64,000 nucleotides of DNA from Gnetum montanum (Eukaryota; Streptophyta; Gnetopsida; Gnetales; Gnetaceae): contig MNCI01010116.1 in the NCBI GenBank assembly GCA_015680685.1, positions 1,383,566-1,447,565 of the forward strand. The letters run 5' to 3'. Position numbers and translations under genes: made by a program. This document shows positions 46,357 to 58,579 of this stretch, in pieces; positions within the stretch are counted from its first letter, which is position 1, and each line of letters opens with the position of its first letter. The notes beneath the pieces are model-generated. The model saw only the letters and a program-made list of their open reading frames with translations, searched no databases and was not told the DNA's origin.

Positions 46357-48489
46357 AGAGTCACCTGGGGAAATTAGTTGCTACCCATAATAACCATAAG
46401 GATTAGGCTACCGGTAAGGGTACTGATGTTTCTGCGATGGCATCCCCCATGACTGTGGGTATTGCCACTACTGATGTTTTCTGATAGGCTGTGATGGAGT
46501 TCCACTTGGATAATACGTTAGTGGTTGGTGGAACTGCCTTGGGCTACCTTGTGGATAAGGTAACCTTTGGGGTGTTTACCGTTGGTTGAGTCTTGGATTA
46601 AGCGCATACACCCCAGACTCCTGTAGATGTGAGATGATGGGGCAACATCCCTTAGGATGGTCATAATGGCAAATCTCACATCCACCGTCACCGTCTGTGT
46701 CAGAGTCCACAGCCACATCGGAGTTAGTGATTTTTCCCTTACCCTTGTTATGTGCAGGGCTTAAATCTCTCTGCATTTTCTTACCTTTGTCACTACTTTG
46801 TTCTACCTTAGACTCTTCTACAATTTTTAAGACAGTTTCAATTCTTGAGTCTAAGGAATCCCACATTTGGTCTACTTTGGCCGATACCTCGATTGTTAAT
46901 TTTTGGATATGCAAAGTTTTCCAATTCACCAACTCTTCGATTAGTGACTCATCCTCTTCATCACAAAATTTCACTCCCTTCTTTCGAAGGGAGGGATCGC
47001 GGTTGTACTCTTCCGCCCTTTCCCTTTTTCGTAGCTCACCCTCTTCTTTTGCTACTTGCTCCAACAAGCTACGTACTTCATGGGCTCTAAGTTGTAAGAG
47101 TCTCCCTTGGGCATAAGTTCCAAGGGTTCTTCTAGTTTCATTCTTTAGCCCATCCACGATATGGCAAAGTTGATCCTGCTAAGCGTACCCATGGCCCGGG
47201 CAATGATGTAACAATGTGTAGTAGCGGGCCATGGCAGCATCCAAGGGTTCATATGTACCTTGTTTCCAGCCATGGATCTGCTTATGCAAATTGGACACTC
47301 TAGAGTATGTTTGATACTTCTTGTTGAACAGTTTTAGCATCGTACTCCGCCTCCTGATGGTTTCCGGTTCTAAGGACCGATACCAGCTCTCTGCTTCTTT
47401 AGTGAGTATCCTTGGGAATAACTTAAGTTTTTGCCACTCATTTTCTATATTCTACAATGCACAGGCATCATGGAATGCCTGTAAATGATTTTGCGGATCA
47501 GCATTGTATCCCCCTTCGAATCGTGGGATATTTTTCATGTCTAATCGTTTGACCTGACTATCTTTTAAATGCCTTGTAGGTATCCTAACTGCCTCTGTTA
47601 TGTCAAGCATACTTCAGGTTGCGAGTAGGGGCTCGTCATGATTGTCTCTTTCATGACACCTGTGATGTCTGCGTTGTTCCCTACTCTCCCTACGTCCTTA
47701 CCCTTGTCCTCTCTCTCGACTTTCCCGTCGAGGTCTTTCATCCTTTTTACCTTTATCCTCACCTTTATGTTCATGGGGGCTACGCCTAGATGTGGAAGGG
47801 GAGGGTGAGTGATGTGAAGAAGGGGAAGAAGAAGGGGAACCATTGCCATGACAATGTTTCTTGCCTTCCCTTTGGTTGCTACGGCCCTGATCGTGGTGAT
47901 GATCTAAGTGCCCATCCTTAGCATGAGTGGTTGTTCCTTCTGTGAACAGTTGATGTTTACGGGCATTAGAACCAGTGTTATGTATCGTTGATCGTAGCTT
48001 CTAATACCCAACCTCCTCCTCATCGTTAGGAGGGGGAACATCGTTTGCTAATGAACCCGTGATAAGGGGTTCCTCATCTCCTATTTCACTAAGGACATGT
48101 GGGGCTTTGCCCTTCAGAAAAGTATGTTGACTCTCCTCCCTTAAGTCCCTCATATGTTGGGCATCTGTGGGCTAATAATCCCTCATGTCAAAATCTTCCG
48201 CAACGTATTCAGCAAATAGCTCGGTCATGCCTATCTATGCCAAGGCATGGAAAAGCATGTGAGAAATTGATCGATCTGGGGGTAACACAATGTTACCTTC
48301 CAAATCTCTCCACCACAGCTATTCGTCTTGATGGAGAATAAAAGTAAAGTTAGGAATATACTCATCGGGATGAGTATATGTCATCTTATATTGTTTAGGA
48401 CTTGGCTGATTTTGGTTATGTGTTTTATCTTGCTAACTGTCTCGTGTGTGATCCTTAGGTGGTGAGTTGCTCTTATGAGAAGAAGGCAT
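46357..48489 (-). pseudogene. gag of element D
   Basis: It starts at ATG 48489 (MPSSHKSNSPPKD). HPDEYIPNFTFILHQDE is followed by a TAG where relatives have Gln. A basic Ser/Arg-rich part, the capsid core (RFEGGYNADPQNHLQAFHDA, SWYRSLEPETIRR) and the open stretch 46576-47157 follow, with a Glu-rich region and CEICHYDHPKGCC. Gag would form particles. Most stops are TAG at Gln or Trp positions. Confidence 0.85.
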
Positions 48490-48613
48490 TGTGATTTATC
48501 GGTGTGCTAATTTCACCGTTATATAAATTTTTTCTTGATTAGCCTGAAGGTACGTTAAGGCTCACAACGATGTGAGTGATATCCCTTATGTTCTATTCGG
48601 TGCACAAACACTT

Positions 48614-48633
48614 AGTCCCTGGCAACAGCACCA
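48614..48633 (-). other. primer-binding site of element D
   Basis: On the minus strand TGGTGCTGTTGCCAGGGACT begins one base from the LTR, close to the tRNA-Asp complement. Confidence 0.85.
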
Positions 48634-48634
48634 A

Positions 48635-49473
48635 TGATGAGTGGCGAGGTACCCCTACACTCAACCATACGAAACGAGCATAACACGCGTGATCTGGTCG
48701 AACTCTGCAGACTAAATGCCTAAACATCCCATGGAACATTTGGGTTAATCATTCGTTGTCTTCCCAGACTTACTTGTTGTTGTCATGGTGTATGGTTAAG
48801 TAAGTCCGAGGTATATGATTTTTATAGCTTTTCTGGTTTTTCTCCTATGCTATTAAGGTAAAGGGTTGAGAAACTAGCTAACTCTAACTAAGGACTAAGT
48901 CTAAATTAACTAGCGTCAGCATCTGTTCCCACTTACCATACACACCCTGAACTATGCAAATGTGGCTACCAAATGCTAATCGTTACTAGGATCACCACAC
49001 GTAATGCACGTGCTTGAAGTGGTCGTACTAAGGCACTTAACTAGCCTAAACGTAATGAGCAGCTGATTCCTTGACTAGCCGTACACACCCGTAGATGCTC
49101 GTAATCAAGTCGTACTCATGCCACGCTAATGTAGGTAATAAATAGCATGTAAGAAATAACAGGTAATAAATCCTATTCCAAGCACTGCAAGGTTTATCCA
49201 TAAAGCTCATCTTTATTGTCGTACACAACTTGCGTTCAGGTACAAAGCTACTGGAATAAAGATCCGTTCACTTGGGGACTCCTACTGTGGGCACATGGAA
49301 AATATTCTATCTTTGGAGTGATCAAACTACTAGAGTTTCCCTACTTCTAACCTAGAATGATAAATGAGGAGAGTGTCGCCTTTTATTTATAGATTTGGTG
49401 GTGGACCGCGATATCGTGTACACGATACGCAGGGGACGACGTGATATCGTGTACGCGATATCACGTCTCATCA
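48635..49473 (-). repeat. 5' LTR of element D
   Basis: 839 bases. It contains one copy of the CAGCTGATTCCTTGACTAGC...GTCGTACT unit (49057-49120), a TATA complement (49384-49391) and GATATC palindromes (about 49409-49465). It is followed by the ATGTG target duplication. Confidence 0.9.
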
Positions 49474-50224
49474 ATGTGTGATCCAGTCGAACTCTAAGGA
49501 CTAAGTGCTTACGCGCCCTAATGGAACACTTAAGGTTAATCAATCGTTGTCTTCCCAAACTTACTTGTATTGTCACGATTGTATGGTTAAGTAAGTTTGA
49601 GGTATGTGATTTTTAAATCTTTTATCTTTTTAACGCCTATGCTAAAAGGGGAGGGTGAAGAGACTAAGTGACTAACTTTCACTAACTAAGTTCTAAGTGT
49701 TCTAGCACCAGTATCCATTCCCACTTGTCGTACACACCCTAAACCAGTGCAACGCTACTGGGATTACCAAACGCTACTCGATACTGGGGTACCAAGTGTT
49801 ACACACGTGCTCGAAGCGGTCGTACTGAATGCACTTAACTAAGAGAGTCAAGGGTTGAGAGAGATTAATTATCTAAGAAAGCATTTAAACATTTAACAGT
49901 AATTAAATCCTATTTAGCTTAGTCCACATGCTGCAAGGTTTATCAAAAAGTTCATCTTTATTGCCGTACACAAATGTGTGCTCAGGTACAATTTGCTCGA
50001 ATAAAGATCCGTTCACTTTGAGACTCATATGGCGGGCACATGGAAATTATTCTAACTCTGGAATGGTAAAACTGCTATAGTTTGGCTAAGGGTCTAGATC
50101 TAGATCTGTGAACAAGGGAAAGCTGCCTCTTATTTATAAAACTGGAGACATGCTACGATATCGCGTATGCGATATCACAGGGGCTAACGCGATATCATGG
50201 CTGATGCAATATCGCGGCTCATCA
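49474..50224 (-). repeat. 5' LTR of element C, second fragment
   Basis: It continues the LTR interrupted at 39652 and matches 31226-31964. It includes ACGATATCGCGTATGCGATA-type palindromes (about 50155-50219) and ends CTCATCA. The LINE resumes at 50225 with the TATGG duplication. Confidence 0.9.
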
Positions 50225-52500
50225 TATGGTCTTCCTACAAAATTTTTCAAGAAATTTTGGCCCACTCTTCAAGATATTGTTTATAGTATGTATAAGAAAG
50301 CTCTTAGGAAAGGTTCTTTTTGGCAAAGTGATCAATGTAAGTATCATTAAAGCTTCTACCCAAGTCAGGAGATCGTATGTGCATTAGCAATTAGTGCCCT
50401 ATCACTCTTTTAAATTTTATCTACAAAATTGTTGCTAAAGTTATAGTTAATAAATTAAAACCTTTTCTTCCTCATCTCATCAGCAAAGAGCAAACTGGTT
50501 TTGTTCAAGGAAGGTATATCTTAGACAATGTAGTTACTGCTATTGAGGGCTTGCATTGGGCTTCTTCCATTGATCAAAAAGCCATTCTTCTTAAGCTCGA
50601 TTTTGCAAAAATTTATGACATGCTTGATTGGTCCTTTTTAAGAAGTGTAGTTAGGCATCATAACTTAGGTACTATTTTTGATAGACATATCGATCTTGTT
50701 TCATTAGAGGCTTCTTTAGTTATTTGTATTAACAGAACCTTCTCTAAGGTTATTGAGCTTCAAAAATAAGTACAACAAGGATGCCCTTTAGCTCCTTATC
50801 TTTTTATCCTTGCTGCTAATGCTCTTGGAGCTGTTCTTAGAACTCACAATTATTCTATAAGGTTAAGATATATCTCTCTTTCATAAGAAGGAAAGGATCT
50901 TGTTTATAGCCAATTTGCATATGACACTTTTATCACTTTGCTTGAGGACCATAATAATTTTAACATTGCCTTGGATTACATTAACATCTATTGTAGAGCT
51001 TCAAGAGCTAAAATTAATTGGAGCAAAATGCAAGCTATTCAGTCTAGCTTCTCTCCAAAGGCCTACTTGGACTTATCATTTTAATATTAAGTGGCTTTCT
51101 CCTACAAAGGTTTTTACCCTTTTGGATATCCCAACAGCTTTATTTTCTACTCCCACTACCTTATGGAATAATGTGGTGGAAAAAGTGAAACATAAAGCTT
51201 TGAAATGGACTTCTAAACCCTTATCTCTTACAGGTAGATTTATCATAGCTAACCATATTTTGGCTCCACTCACATGTATTACTCTTCCTTCATGGCTCCT
51301 TCCAAATCTTCCTTTTAGAGCATTAACAAAATTCTTAGGAATTTTTTATGGGGGGATAAGGACAATCACAAAGCTTTTCATCGAGTCACTTGGGATATCT
51401 GCATTTTAAGCATGGAACACAGGAGCTTAGGCCTCCCCTCTATTAAGCACCAAAGTATTCTCTTGGCCTCCAAGTGGATCACTCGTTGTATAAAAGGAGA
51501 TGAAGCTTGGAAAATCCTTTTTAAGCATAATATTTCTTGTATTGGTAATCACCACAGACGGAAAAACACTCATTGGAGCAATTGGATCATCAATAGAGGT
51601 TCTCAGAAGATTATAGATTCTTTCCTATTCAAGCAAATTTGGCGGTGTTGGAGCCAACTTAAAGGCTTTTTGCAATGGAAACTTACCTAGTTAAGCTTGA
51701 AATCTTTGTCAATGCACTCCATCTGATGGTCTCCTATTTTCAAAAAGAGTTTGGATTGTCTTTATGAAGAATTTTCTCACAATTATTTTCTACTAGGAAT
51801 GATTCTACTACCCCCTCTTGGCAACATGCCAAAGTTAAATGGGAGTTTCAAAGACAAGATAATCTTATTTACCAGCACATTGAGCATGTTCTTTCCAACT
51901 TTGGTGTTCCTAAGTTGCACAATAACACTCCTTGGTATGATAATTGGTTTTGGCTTGATGGTTTCCCTCTTCATTCCCTACGCCTTTCTAAAGCCAAATC
52001 TTGGTTTCATGCCCAAGAATTCCAACTTTCCACTTTAATAGAAAATGGAGTGTGCATTTGAGCTATTTTTCATCGTGTCTGGACTTCCAAGGCCCAACCT
52101 AAGCATCGTTTCTTTTTTTGGTCCTTGATTTATCAAGGTCTTCCCATTGGACATAGGCTTCACTTCTTAGGAGTTGATTGCCCTAAATGCACCATTTGTC
52201 AAGTCGATGACTCTTTTGTGCATGTTTTTGGGGAATGCTCGTTCTCTGAACAAATTTGGAAGTGGTGTCACTCTCTACAGGTTTTTATTGCTAACTAGTC
52301 TATTGGTTTCCTTTTATGTATCTTCAAAGATGACTATGTTAAGTGACACCTTTGAAAAGCCTAGAAAATCCTTTTATTTGAGATTATTTTTTTATTTGCA
52401 AATATTGTCTAGTATCAAAACACCAACTACACTGAATTTAACTATGGTATGAAATGCTATATTGTTAGTAATGTTCAACTTCAATGTCGAGCACTAAGCT
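50225..52500 (+). pseudogene. LINE ORF2, second part: reverse transcriptase and zf-RVT end
   Basis: RT motifs continue from the part before element C: CISNYRPITLLNFIYKIVAK (read across stops), SKEQTGFVQGRYILDNV, ILLKLDFAKIYDMLDWSF, QQGCPLAPYLFILAANAL, and FAYDTFI where the catalytic FADD has become FAYD. RSLGLPSIKHQSILLASKW follows. Near 52080-52260 comes a zf-RVT-type end, PKHRFFFWSL and CPKCTICQVDDSFVHVFGEC. It is enzymatically dead because of the FAYD change, stops and frameshifts. The 3' end is not sharply visible. Confidence 0.8.
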
Positions 52501-54242
52501 TTGCCAATAATATAAGTTTCTCTTAAGGGTGTCCCTTTTCAATTACCTGTTTTGGTTTTTAGCTCCAGGAGGATGCGACCAGCTTTTGTCTTGTTGCAGG
52601 GGTGGGTGGGGGGTCATCTTGCAAGTTTGGACTTTGTTAACCTATGCATCGGAGATTTGCGATTCCGGACAAATTTTCAGGAACGGTTCCGTTGGATTCG
52701 GAAGCGCGTAAAAAAGCGCATTAAATTCGCAATGGGTATGTATTTCATAATTTTCAATGAAATTTTGTCTCTGGATTTGTACTTATACATTGAAATGGTC
52801 GCCTTGCCTTGCCTCGCCTCGCCTCGAATTGTTCTTGCCTTTTTTAATGATGTCTGCATTTTGCATTAAAATCTTACAAAATCTTACTTATCTTCTCCTG
52901 TTCTGAATCATACCAAAAATTTCATTTCATTGTTAAATGGCAAGCAAGCAATCAAGATTCATGCCATCGGCATGAGACGGACCACAGAAAACAAGGGAGT
53001 ACGACTAAATAAACAAACACTATGGTAACCCAAAGGCCGAAGGGGCAAGTATGGGTCATAAGGAAATCAAGTTTTGGACGGGGCGTGCGAGGAAAACATT
53101 GCATTTGCATGGATTCGCCTCCTTTGTTCCGCCATGACTCACACATTCACGCGTGTTTATTGTTCATTGCTGGTTTTTGCTCTTTTTCTCATATCTCTGC
53201 TGGAAAAAGAAAAAACAAAACAGGGTCATCGTAATGAGTCATGAGTCATGAACATGATGACGGATGGATGCTTGTTCAACTATTTTAAAAATCTGTTTGC
53301 TTATAAGGTAACGAAGCACACCAGCACATGGCCAATGGCCATATGCAAGCTCATGGTGCTCTGTTTTTACTTTCCCCTTCATCATGACTAGTGCCGATTT
53401 TTCAGCGTCTTAACGGTGTTTTCGATCATTGTAGGTGAGGTGAGTTCCTGGCTGTGCTTAGTTAAGTTGTGTCTTCTTTTAATGCAGTCATCTTCAATGT
53501 GGCCCTATGGTGCTAGTCACAGGTCGTCCCTATGGTGCTACTCACAAGTAGTTGTTGAACAAAAGTATTACCTGACCTGATTTGTTATAAATTTGGTTGA
53601 GGCTTGAGGCTTAATTTCATTTTTTGAAATATTGGATTGAGTAACAAAGGGGGTTCATTTTATTGCTGTCATTTTGGTTGTTGCAGAAATTATATGTTTG
53701 GCCAGATCATGGCTTCTGAGTAAGGAAATGGATTCAATGCCCTCCATACCTTTGCAAATTTTCTGGCTTCAATTTAATGGTGATATTGCAATCTTCCGTG
53801 CAGTGCAATTTTTAAGCAGTAACAATATTTTGGATTTACATTGTTCTATATTTTACAATGTATTTTTATGATATATGAGATTTAATTTTAAAAAAAATTA
53901 ATATCTTTAAATTTTCTCTATCACATCCCGGATACGAACCCGTTGTTAAGGCTTCCTCCTCCCCCTCTCTCAGGTTCTTAACCCGATCCCCCAGGTTCTT
54001 AACCCGATCCCCCGGCATGCAGGTGACGCAAGGCTCAAGATCATTGTAAATATTAAGCAATTCTGCAAGTTTCACGTAGTGTCTAATCATGAAAGATCCC
54101 ATGTTTCCAATAGTAACGAGCTGAATTATCGGTTCAGATTGTAGATCAATATCAATCCGGATAAGACAGAGTGCCCTATCCGAGGGGGGTAAAATCGAAG
54201 GCGGGTTCGTAGTGAAATTATTAAACCGCAATTTCCACTGCT
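52501..54242. other. intergenic DNA upstream of the aldose 1-epimerase gene
   Basis: No transposon match was found here. Small local repeats are present: CCTTGCCTTGCCTCGCCTCG (52803-52827), two copies of TCCCTATGGTGCTA near 53500-53545, and an exact 21-base tandem duplication (AGGTTCTTAACCCGATCCCCC, 53970-54013). A minus-strand open frame, 53866-54360 (164 codons), spans the proximal promoter. I recognise no domain in it and treat it as unproven. Confidence 0.5.
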
Positions 54243-54248
54243 TATATA
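54243..54248 (+). promoter_or_regulatory. candidate TATA box of the aldose 1-epimerase gene
   Basis: TATATA within GCTTATATACTAG, 127-132 bases before the start codon. A start site about 30 bases downstream would leave a 5' UTR of roughly 100 bases. Confidence 0.45.
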
Positions 54249-54374
54249 CTAGAGCTGGACCTTGAAAACAGTGAGTTGCTTGCTGCAGCTTTAAGCGGAC
54301 GAGTAGTTCTTCGCACTGCTGTTGAGGTTTTCTAAACTGTTTGCACAATCGGAGATTCATTGCTCGAAAAAAAA

Positions 54375-56825
54375 ATGGCTACAGAGGAGAAAAAGCAGCC
54401 CCAGATGTTTGAATTGAAGAAAGGAGACCTGCATTTGAAGGTCACCAATTTTGGTTGCACCATCACATCTCTCAAATTTCCTGATAAAGATGGTAGTTTC
54501 TTGCGGTTCTCTTCTTTGTTCATCATTTACATGGTTTCTAGATTTCTTGTTGATTATCACGATCTGGGTTAGAATCAAAAGTATACATCGGTTAGATCTT
54601 GTATGTATTTTCTTTGTCGTTTTTCACGATTCATTCTGTCTATTTGTTGATGATCAATCTAATATGCAATATTTTCTTTTTGATACGTAGGAAATCTAGC
54701 TGATGTGGTTCTGGGTTTTGATACATTGACTCCGTATCTGGTATGTATGGAAAGTCTGTAACTGTTCTCAAAGATCTGTAAGAAAGATCATGTTTGTATA
54801 AATATTGAGATGAATTTACTCGGGAAATTACAAATAGAAATTTATGATTCAATAATTCGGTAACATAATTTTTTCAGGAAGGTGCTGCACGATATTTTGG
54901 CTGTATTGTTGGAAGGGTAGCAAATAGAATAAAGAATGGGATTTTTACGTTGAATGGTCAGCAATATACCTTGCCAATAAACAATGGACCAAATAGTTTG
55001 CATGGTATGCTAATGCCTTTGCTATATATATGCCTGTTTATTGGTTATGTCATTGCACATGAGTAAGTGACTCTGATAAGTGAGAAATTTTTCCAGATTT
55101 TAAACCAAACAGATTTCTTAGAAATGGGATTAGACGCTAAAGCATAAAAGATTCAATTTGAACACTGACATTATATTTCCTGGAAAAAGCAGAAGCAATC
55201 CCAGAGATAAAAGCACCCTTTTTCACTCTTTCCTTTTTCCTTTTTTTGAAAGTTCGATACGTTAAAGTTTTCTGCACAATGAGGACAGGCTTATATCATT
55301 TACATTTGGCATTTGACTTTGAATCTTAAAAAGTATAATAATGATCTACTTTATCATTCATCTATCTCCTTTTATGTTTTATATTTAAAAATTTCCACTT
55401 AGTTGTTGCATTTTACTGCACATTATTTGTAATTTGCATCTGAATTCCTACTGTTGGCTTTTTACATATCTCTAGTGCGCTGTTTCCTGGTTCCAACCTT
55501 TCCTGGTAGCTTACTAGGTTGGAACGTATCGATACCATGTTTTCAACATCTCTTTTTAAATTTATCCGGTTTTATGACATATATTTGTTATCTATACAGT
55601 TGTAACATAGTAATCCAAAACCCTTTAACTGTGGCCTTGATTTCAGCTTCTTCTTTTATATGTATACTTTTTTGTTTCAATATTTATTCCTAAGTTTTCC
55701 TTGTGCCATCTGAAGCATTCTCTCTTGACTTGTTCATACATAATTAGAATTCAAATTAAACTGCATTCGATACATCTCTTTACAGTTAAAACATAGATGG
55801 CTTATCTTAAAATTGTTTTCATGACTATCATACTTCAATCTTTGGACTTTGCTTCAGGCGGCAAAATTGGATTTGACAAAGTTGTGTGGGATGTGGTAGA
55901 GCAGAAACATGGAGAGAATCCAAGTATCAAATTCAGTTATCATAGTTATGATGGTGAACAAGGTTAGATCAGCAATCAACCGATGATGTAACTTTAATAT
56001 AACATTTTTTTCTGGAAGACATTGATTTCAATAGTTACCTTTTTCAAATTTTTTAATTGACAACAACATGATGAAATGATCAATGTACCAGATTCTAACT
56101 TCATTGCTGCTTAAGTGTTGAGTTTCTTTTTCTTTGCAATCCAAGTGATATTACCAAAACAGTGTCTTATAGGAGTTTTTACTTTTTCTTTTTTGACAGG
56201 TTACCCAGGAGATTTAGATATCTCTGCAACTTACACTTTATGTGGGAACATGGATTTGAAGCTTGAGATGGAGGCTATTCCAAGAAACAAGCCAACCCCT
56301 GTAAGTTTGGCTCAGCACACATACTGGAATCTAGCAGGCCATGATAGTGGAAGCATACTTGGGCACTCTGTTCAGATCTGGGGATCTAATGTGACACCAG
56401 TGGATGAAACCTTGATTCCCTTAGGTGAACTTCTTCCTGTGAAGGGAACCCCTTTTGATTTTACAGTTGAGAAAATCGTTGGAAGCACAATAGATCAAGT
56501 CCCAGGAGGATATGATCATAATTATGTTCTTGATTGTGGGGAATCGGTAGATGGTCTAAAGCATGCAGTAAAGGTTAAGGATCCATCAAGTTCAAGGGTT
56601 CTTGATCTTTGGACCACAGCACCAGGCATGCAGTTTTACACTGGCAACTTCCTTAGTGGTGTTCAAGGCAAAGCAGGTGCTGTCTATGAGAAGCATGCAG
56701 GGTTATGCCTGGAGACTCAAGGTTTTCCTAATGCAGTGAATCAGCCAAACTTCCCTTCAGTAATAGTCTCACCAGGGGAGGTTTACAAGCACACAATGTT
56801 ATACAAGTTCTCTGTAGACAAGTAG
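54375..56825 (+). CDS. aldose 1-epimerase (galactose mutarotase), five exons, 341 residues
   Basis: It interconverts alpha and beta anomers of glucose, galactose and other aldoses, feeding sugar metabolism; probably cytosolic, since no signal peptide or membrane segment is seen. Predicted exons: 54375-54492, 54691-54740, 54878-55004, 55858-55962, 56200-56825, all with GT-AG borders. They join into one frame of 341 codons, a normal length for the plant enzyme. Family landmarks: VANRI (Asn72-Arg73), NGPNSLHGG (His98), [11 protein letters not shown] (His173, the expected catalytic acid), [10 protein letters not shown] (Asp239), and [17 protein letters not shown] (Glu305, the expected catalytic base). 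All key residues are present. The start was chosen because MATEEKKQ leads directly into [16 protein letters not shown], the family's N-terminal strand. This is the only gene in the window that looks intact. The exon structure is predicted by eye. Confidence 0.93.
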
Positions 56826-57079
56826 AGGTGACTGTTTAAGATATATTTTTCATACCGGGTAGAATCATGCATACAATATATTTTATCCATAATGATAACT
56901 GAAATAAGGGAATTCTGTGGTTCAAACTTGCTATTTCTTTAACATTGTTTTAAAGTTTGTTAGATGCTAGCTTTGGCCAAAATCTATTCTGACTAGCCCC
57001 TTCGTTAAATCTATTTGTATTTTTCATGACATGAATGAACTGTCTGTCCATTAGATCTTTTTTGGTCTAAGGACGTAAT

Positions 57080-57085
57080 AATAAA
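57080..57085 (+). terminator. candidate poly(A) signal of the aldose 1-epimerase gene
   Basis: AATAAA within GTAATAATAAAATC, about 255 bases after the stop codon. Plant signals are loose, so this is only a candidate. Confidence 0.4.
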
Positions 57086-58081
57086 ATCTTCGGTTTCAGT
57101 TTCAGAAAATGATAGCTGGCTTTTTCTGAGGGACATTTTCTTTATTGTTCCGTTTGACAAATAATTGCTTTACGTACCGAGATGTTAGCTGTTGGATTTA
57201 ATTTGTCAATACTGAACTTGAGTTTTCACCTTTTCAAACTTGGAAGACACTAAATAGTAGCATGAACAGGGCCTTTGTCCATTCGTTGATTGAGTTGAAT
57301 GCAGGAATATCCTTGGTAATGGCGAAGCATGTATTTTCTTAGAACTACTTAGAAGTAGCCATTTTTTGACACGAATATGAGCATGAAGTTTATTGGAGAT
57401 ACATTTTTGTTGCCGATCTTGAATATTGATTTAGTTCTAATTGACGCACCTTCATTTTTATACCCTGACAATGACCCGCAAAACCAAGGCCTAGGAATCA
57501 TACTAGCTACTAGGTAACCATCTAAACAATTGTAACTCTGAAAATCAATGATGAGAACCAAACGGGAAAAGAAATCATAACAGGGGAATAAAAGCCATAA
57601 GCTAACTGCATATAATAGAATAAGAGTTTGAAAATTAAGAGTTTCTACATTAAGTGAAACTGTAACATTGAATGCTAGCACCCTCAGAAGGGTTAGTGAT
57701 GTAGGAAAACATTGTTGTTTTAGAGGAGAATTTCTGGAGAAGGTGAAGGGATAGGACATTAGGTATGCTGTTTGGTTTATGTTACAGTACTTGTTTTTTC
57801 TGAAACATCTTTTTTAAAGCAAACGGCAATCCCCATATTTATAGTGGGAGAGTCACAACAACAATTCACAATAAAAATTTTGGATACATGTTCTTTCCAA
57901 AGAACAATAAAAATAAGAAATCATTTATAATGACTGAGATATCATTTATCCATGAATTTTTCTGAAACCATTTAACATCACTGTTTTTGTAAATAAATTT
58001 TTGGTCAAAATGAAATTTAAAAGACTCTTTCAACAGCATTTTGAAATGTTCTAGCTCGTACAAATTTAGAAACTTAGACCT
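57086..58081. other. intergenic stretch, nothing identified
   Basis: There is an open frame of 136 codons on the minus strand (57349-57759), but it shows no recognisable domain, and its Leu/Phe/Ser bias is what AT-rich DNA gives by chance. No repeat copies are seen elsewhere in the window. Confidence 0.4.
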
Positions 58082-58475
58082 CTAACGAGGATGTGGATGT
58101 TGCACTGAGCTTTGGATGTTCTTTTCCATAGACAAGTGAAAGGATTCTAGGTTGCCTGTCAACATGATTGCTTCACTGTCTCTGTTGGCCCACATACTTG
58201 ATAACATTCTCTCCACTTTCAGCATTGTTGGTCTACAATGTGGTTGTAAAACATGCACCGAAGTCCTAAGTTGAGAAGTTCCTCAAACATAATCTCTCTT
58301 TGACCAACTCTGTTTGAAATAACTTCTCTGCACCGTCTTGCCCCTCCTGCCAATACCATAGAGACCCAGTCAGGCAATGTTTGCTCATTTACTAAACAAG
58401 GATTAGTGGGACTGATGCGTGTGAGCACTTCCAATGCCAGAATTCCCAAGCTGTACGCATCTCCTTTCAAAAGAG
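58082..58475 (-). pseudogene. receptor-like kinase fragment (C-terminal kinase lobe)
   Basis: The minus-strand frame from 58470 reads KGDAYSLGILALEVLT, which is kinase subdomain IX (usually GDVYSFGILLLE). It continues through LPDWVSMVLAGGARR and FEELLNLGLRCM. The next conserved segment, QPHCRPTMLKVERML, is found only after a one-base shift near 58245. The frame then runs to a TAG at 58082. The domain wording is that of plant LRR receptor kinases. The upstream ATP-binding lobe, transmembrane segment and extracellular repeats are absent, so this is a truncated, frameshifted relic. The Copia remains begin about 100 bases upstream and may have removed the rest. Confidence 0.75.
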
Positions 58476-58579
58476 CAATACAAGCAACTCATTTTATTTT
58501 TGAACAATCACCAACATGCTACAAATTAAGTAGGTACCTTACAACCAAAAACAAATTCTTTAGTTACTTCTCTTTGCCT

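Larger units (their letters stand above)
39653..49473 (-). mobile_element. Element D: Athila-like retrotransposon nested in the LTR of element C
   Basis: LTRs at 39653-40396 (with gap) and 48635-49473 start TGATGAGTGGCGAGG and end TCTCATCA. The target duplication is ACGTG/ATGTG. Gag, protease, RT, RNase H and integrase lie on the minus strand between a primer site at 48614-48633 and the polypurine complement at 40397. It belongs to the same LTR family as C and E. By eye the 5' and 3' LTRs differ at about 14 of the 270 bases before the gap, mostly transitions. Confidence 0.9.
31172..50224 (-). mobile_element. Element C: Athila-like retrotransposon inserted in the LINE
   Basis: The left LTR at 31172-31964 is complete. 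The right LTR is split by element D into 39598-39652 and 49474-50224. Both start TGATGAGTGG and end CTCATCA. The target duplication is GATGG/TATGG, and joining the flanks restores the LINE frame (K-A-P-S-M-D-G-L-P). The orientation is minus, with the primer site at 39577-39596 and the polypurine complement after 31964. It contains gag, protease, RT, RNase H and integrase, but no room for the accessory ORF found in A and B. Without D it is about 9.2 kb. Confidence 0.9.

Noticed and set aside
48635-50224. two tandem solo LTRs of one family
   Set aside because: The left one pairs with 39653 as element D, and the right one continues the fragment at 39598-39652; the target duplication at the junction supports nesting.
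57349-57759. 136-codon minus-strand open frame downstream of the epimerase gene
   Set aside because: No recognisable domain, AT-driven composition and no second copy or neighbouring gene signal; not enough to call a gene.
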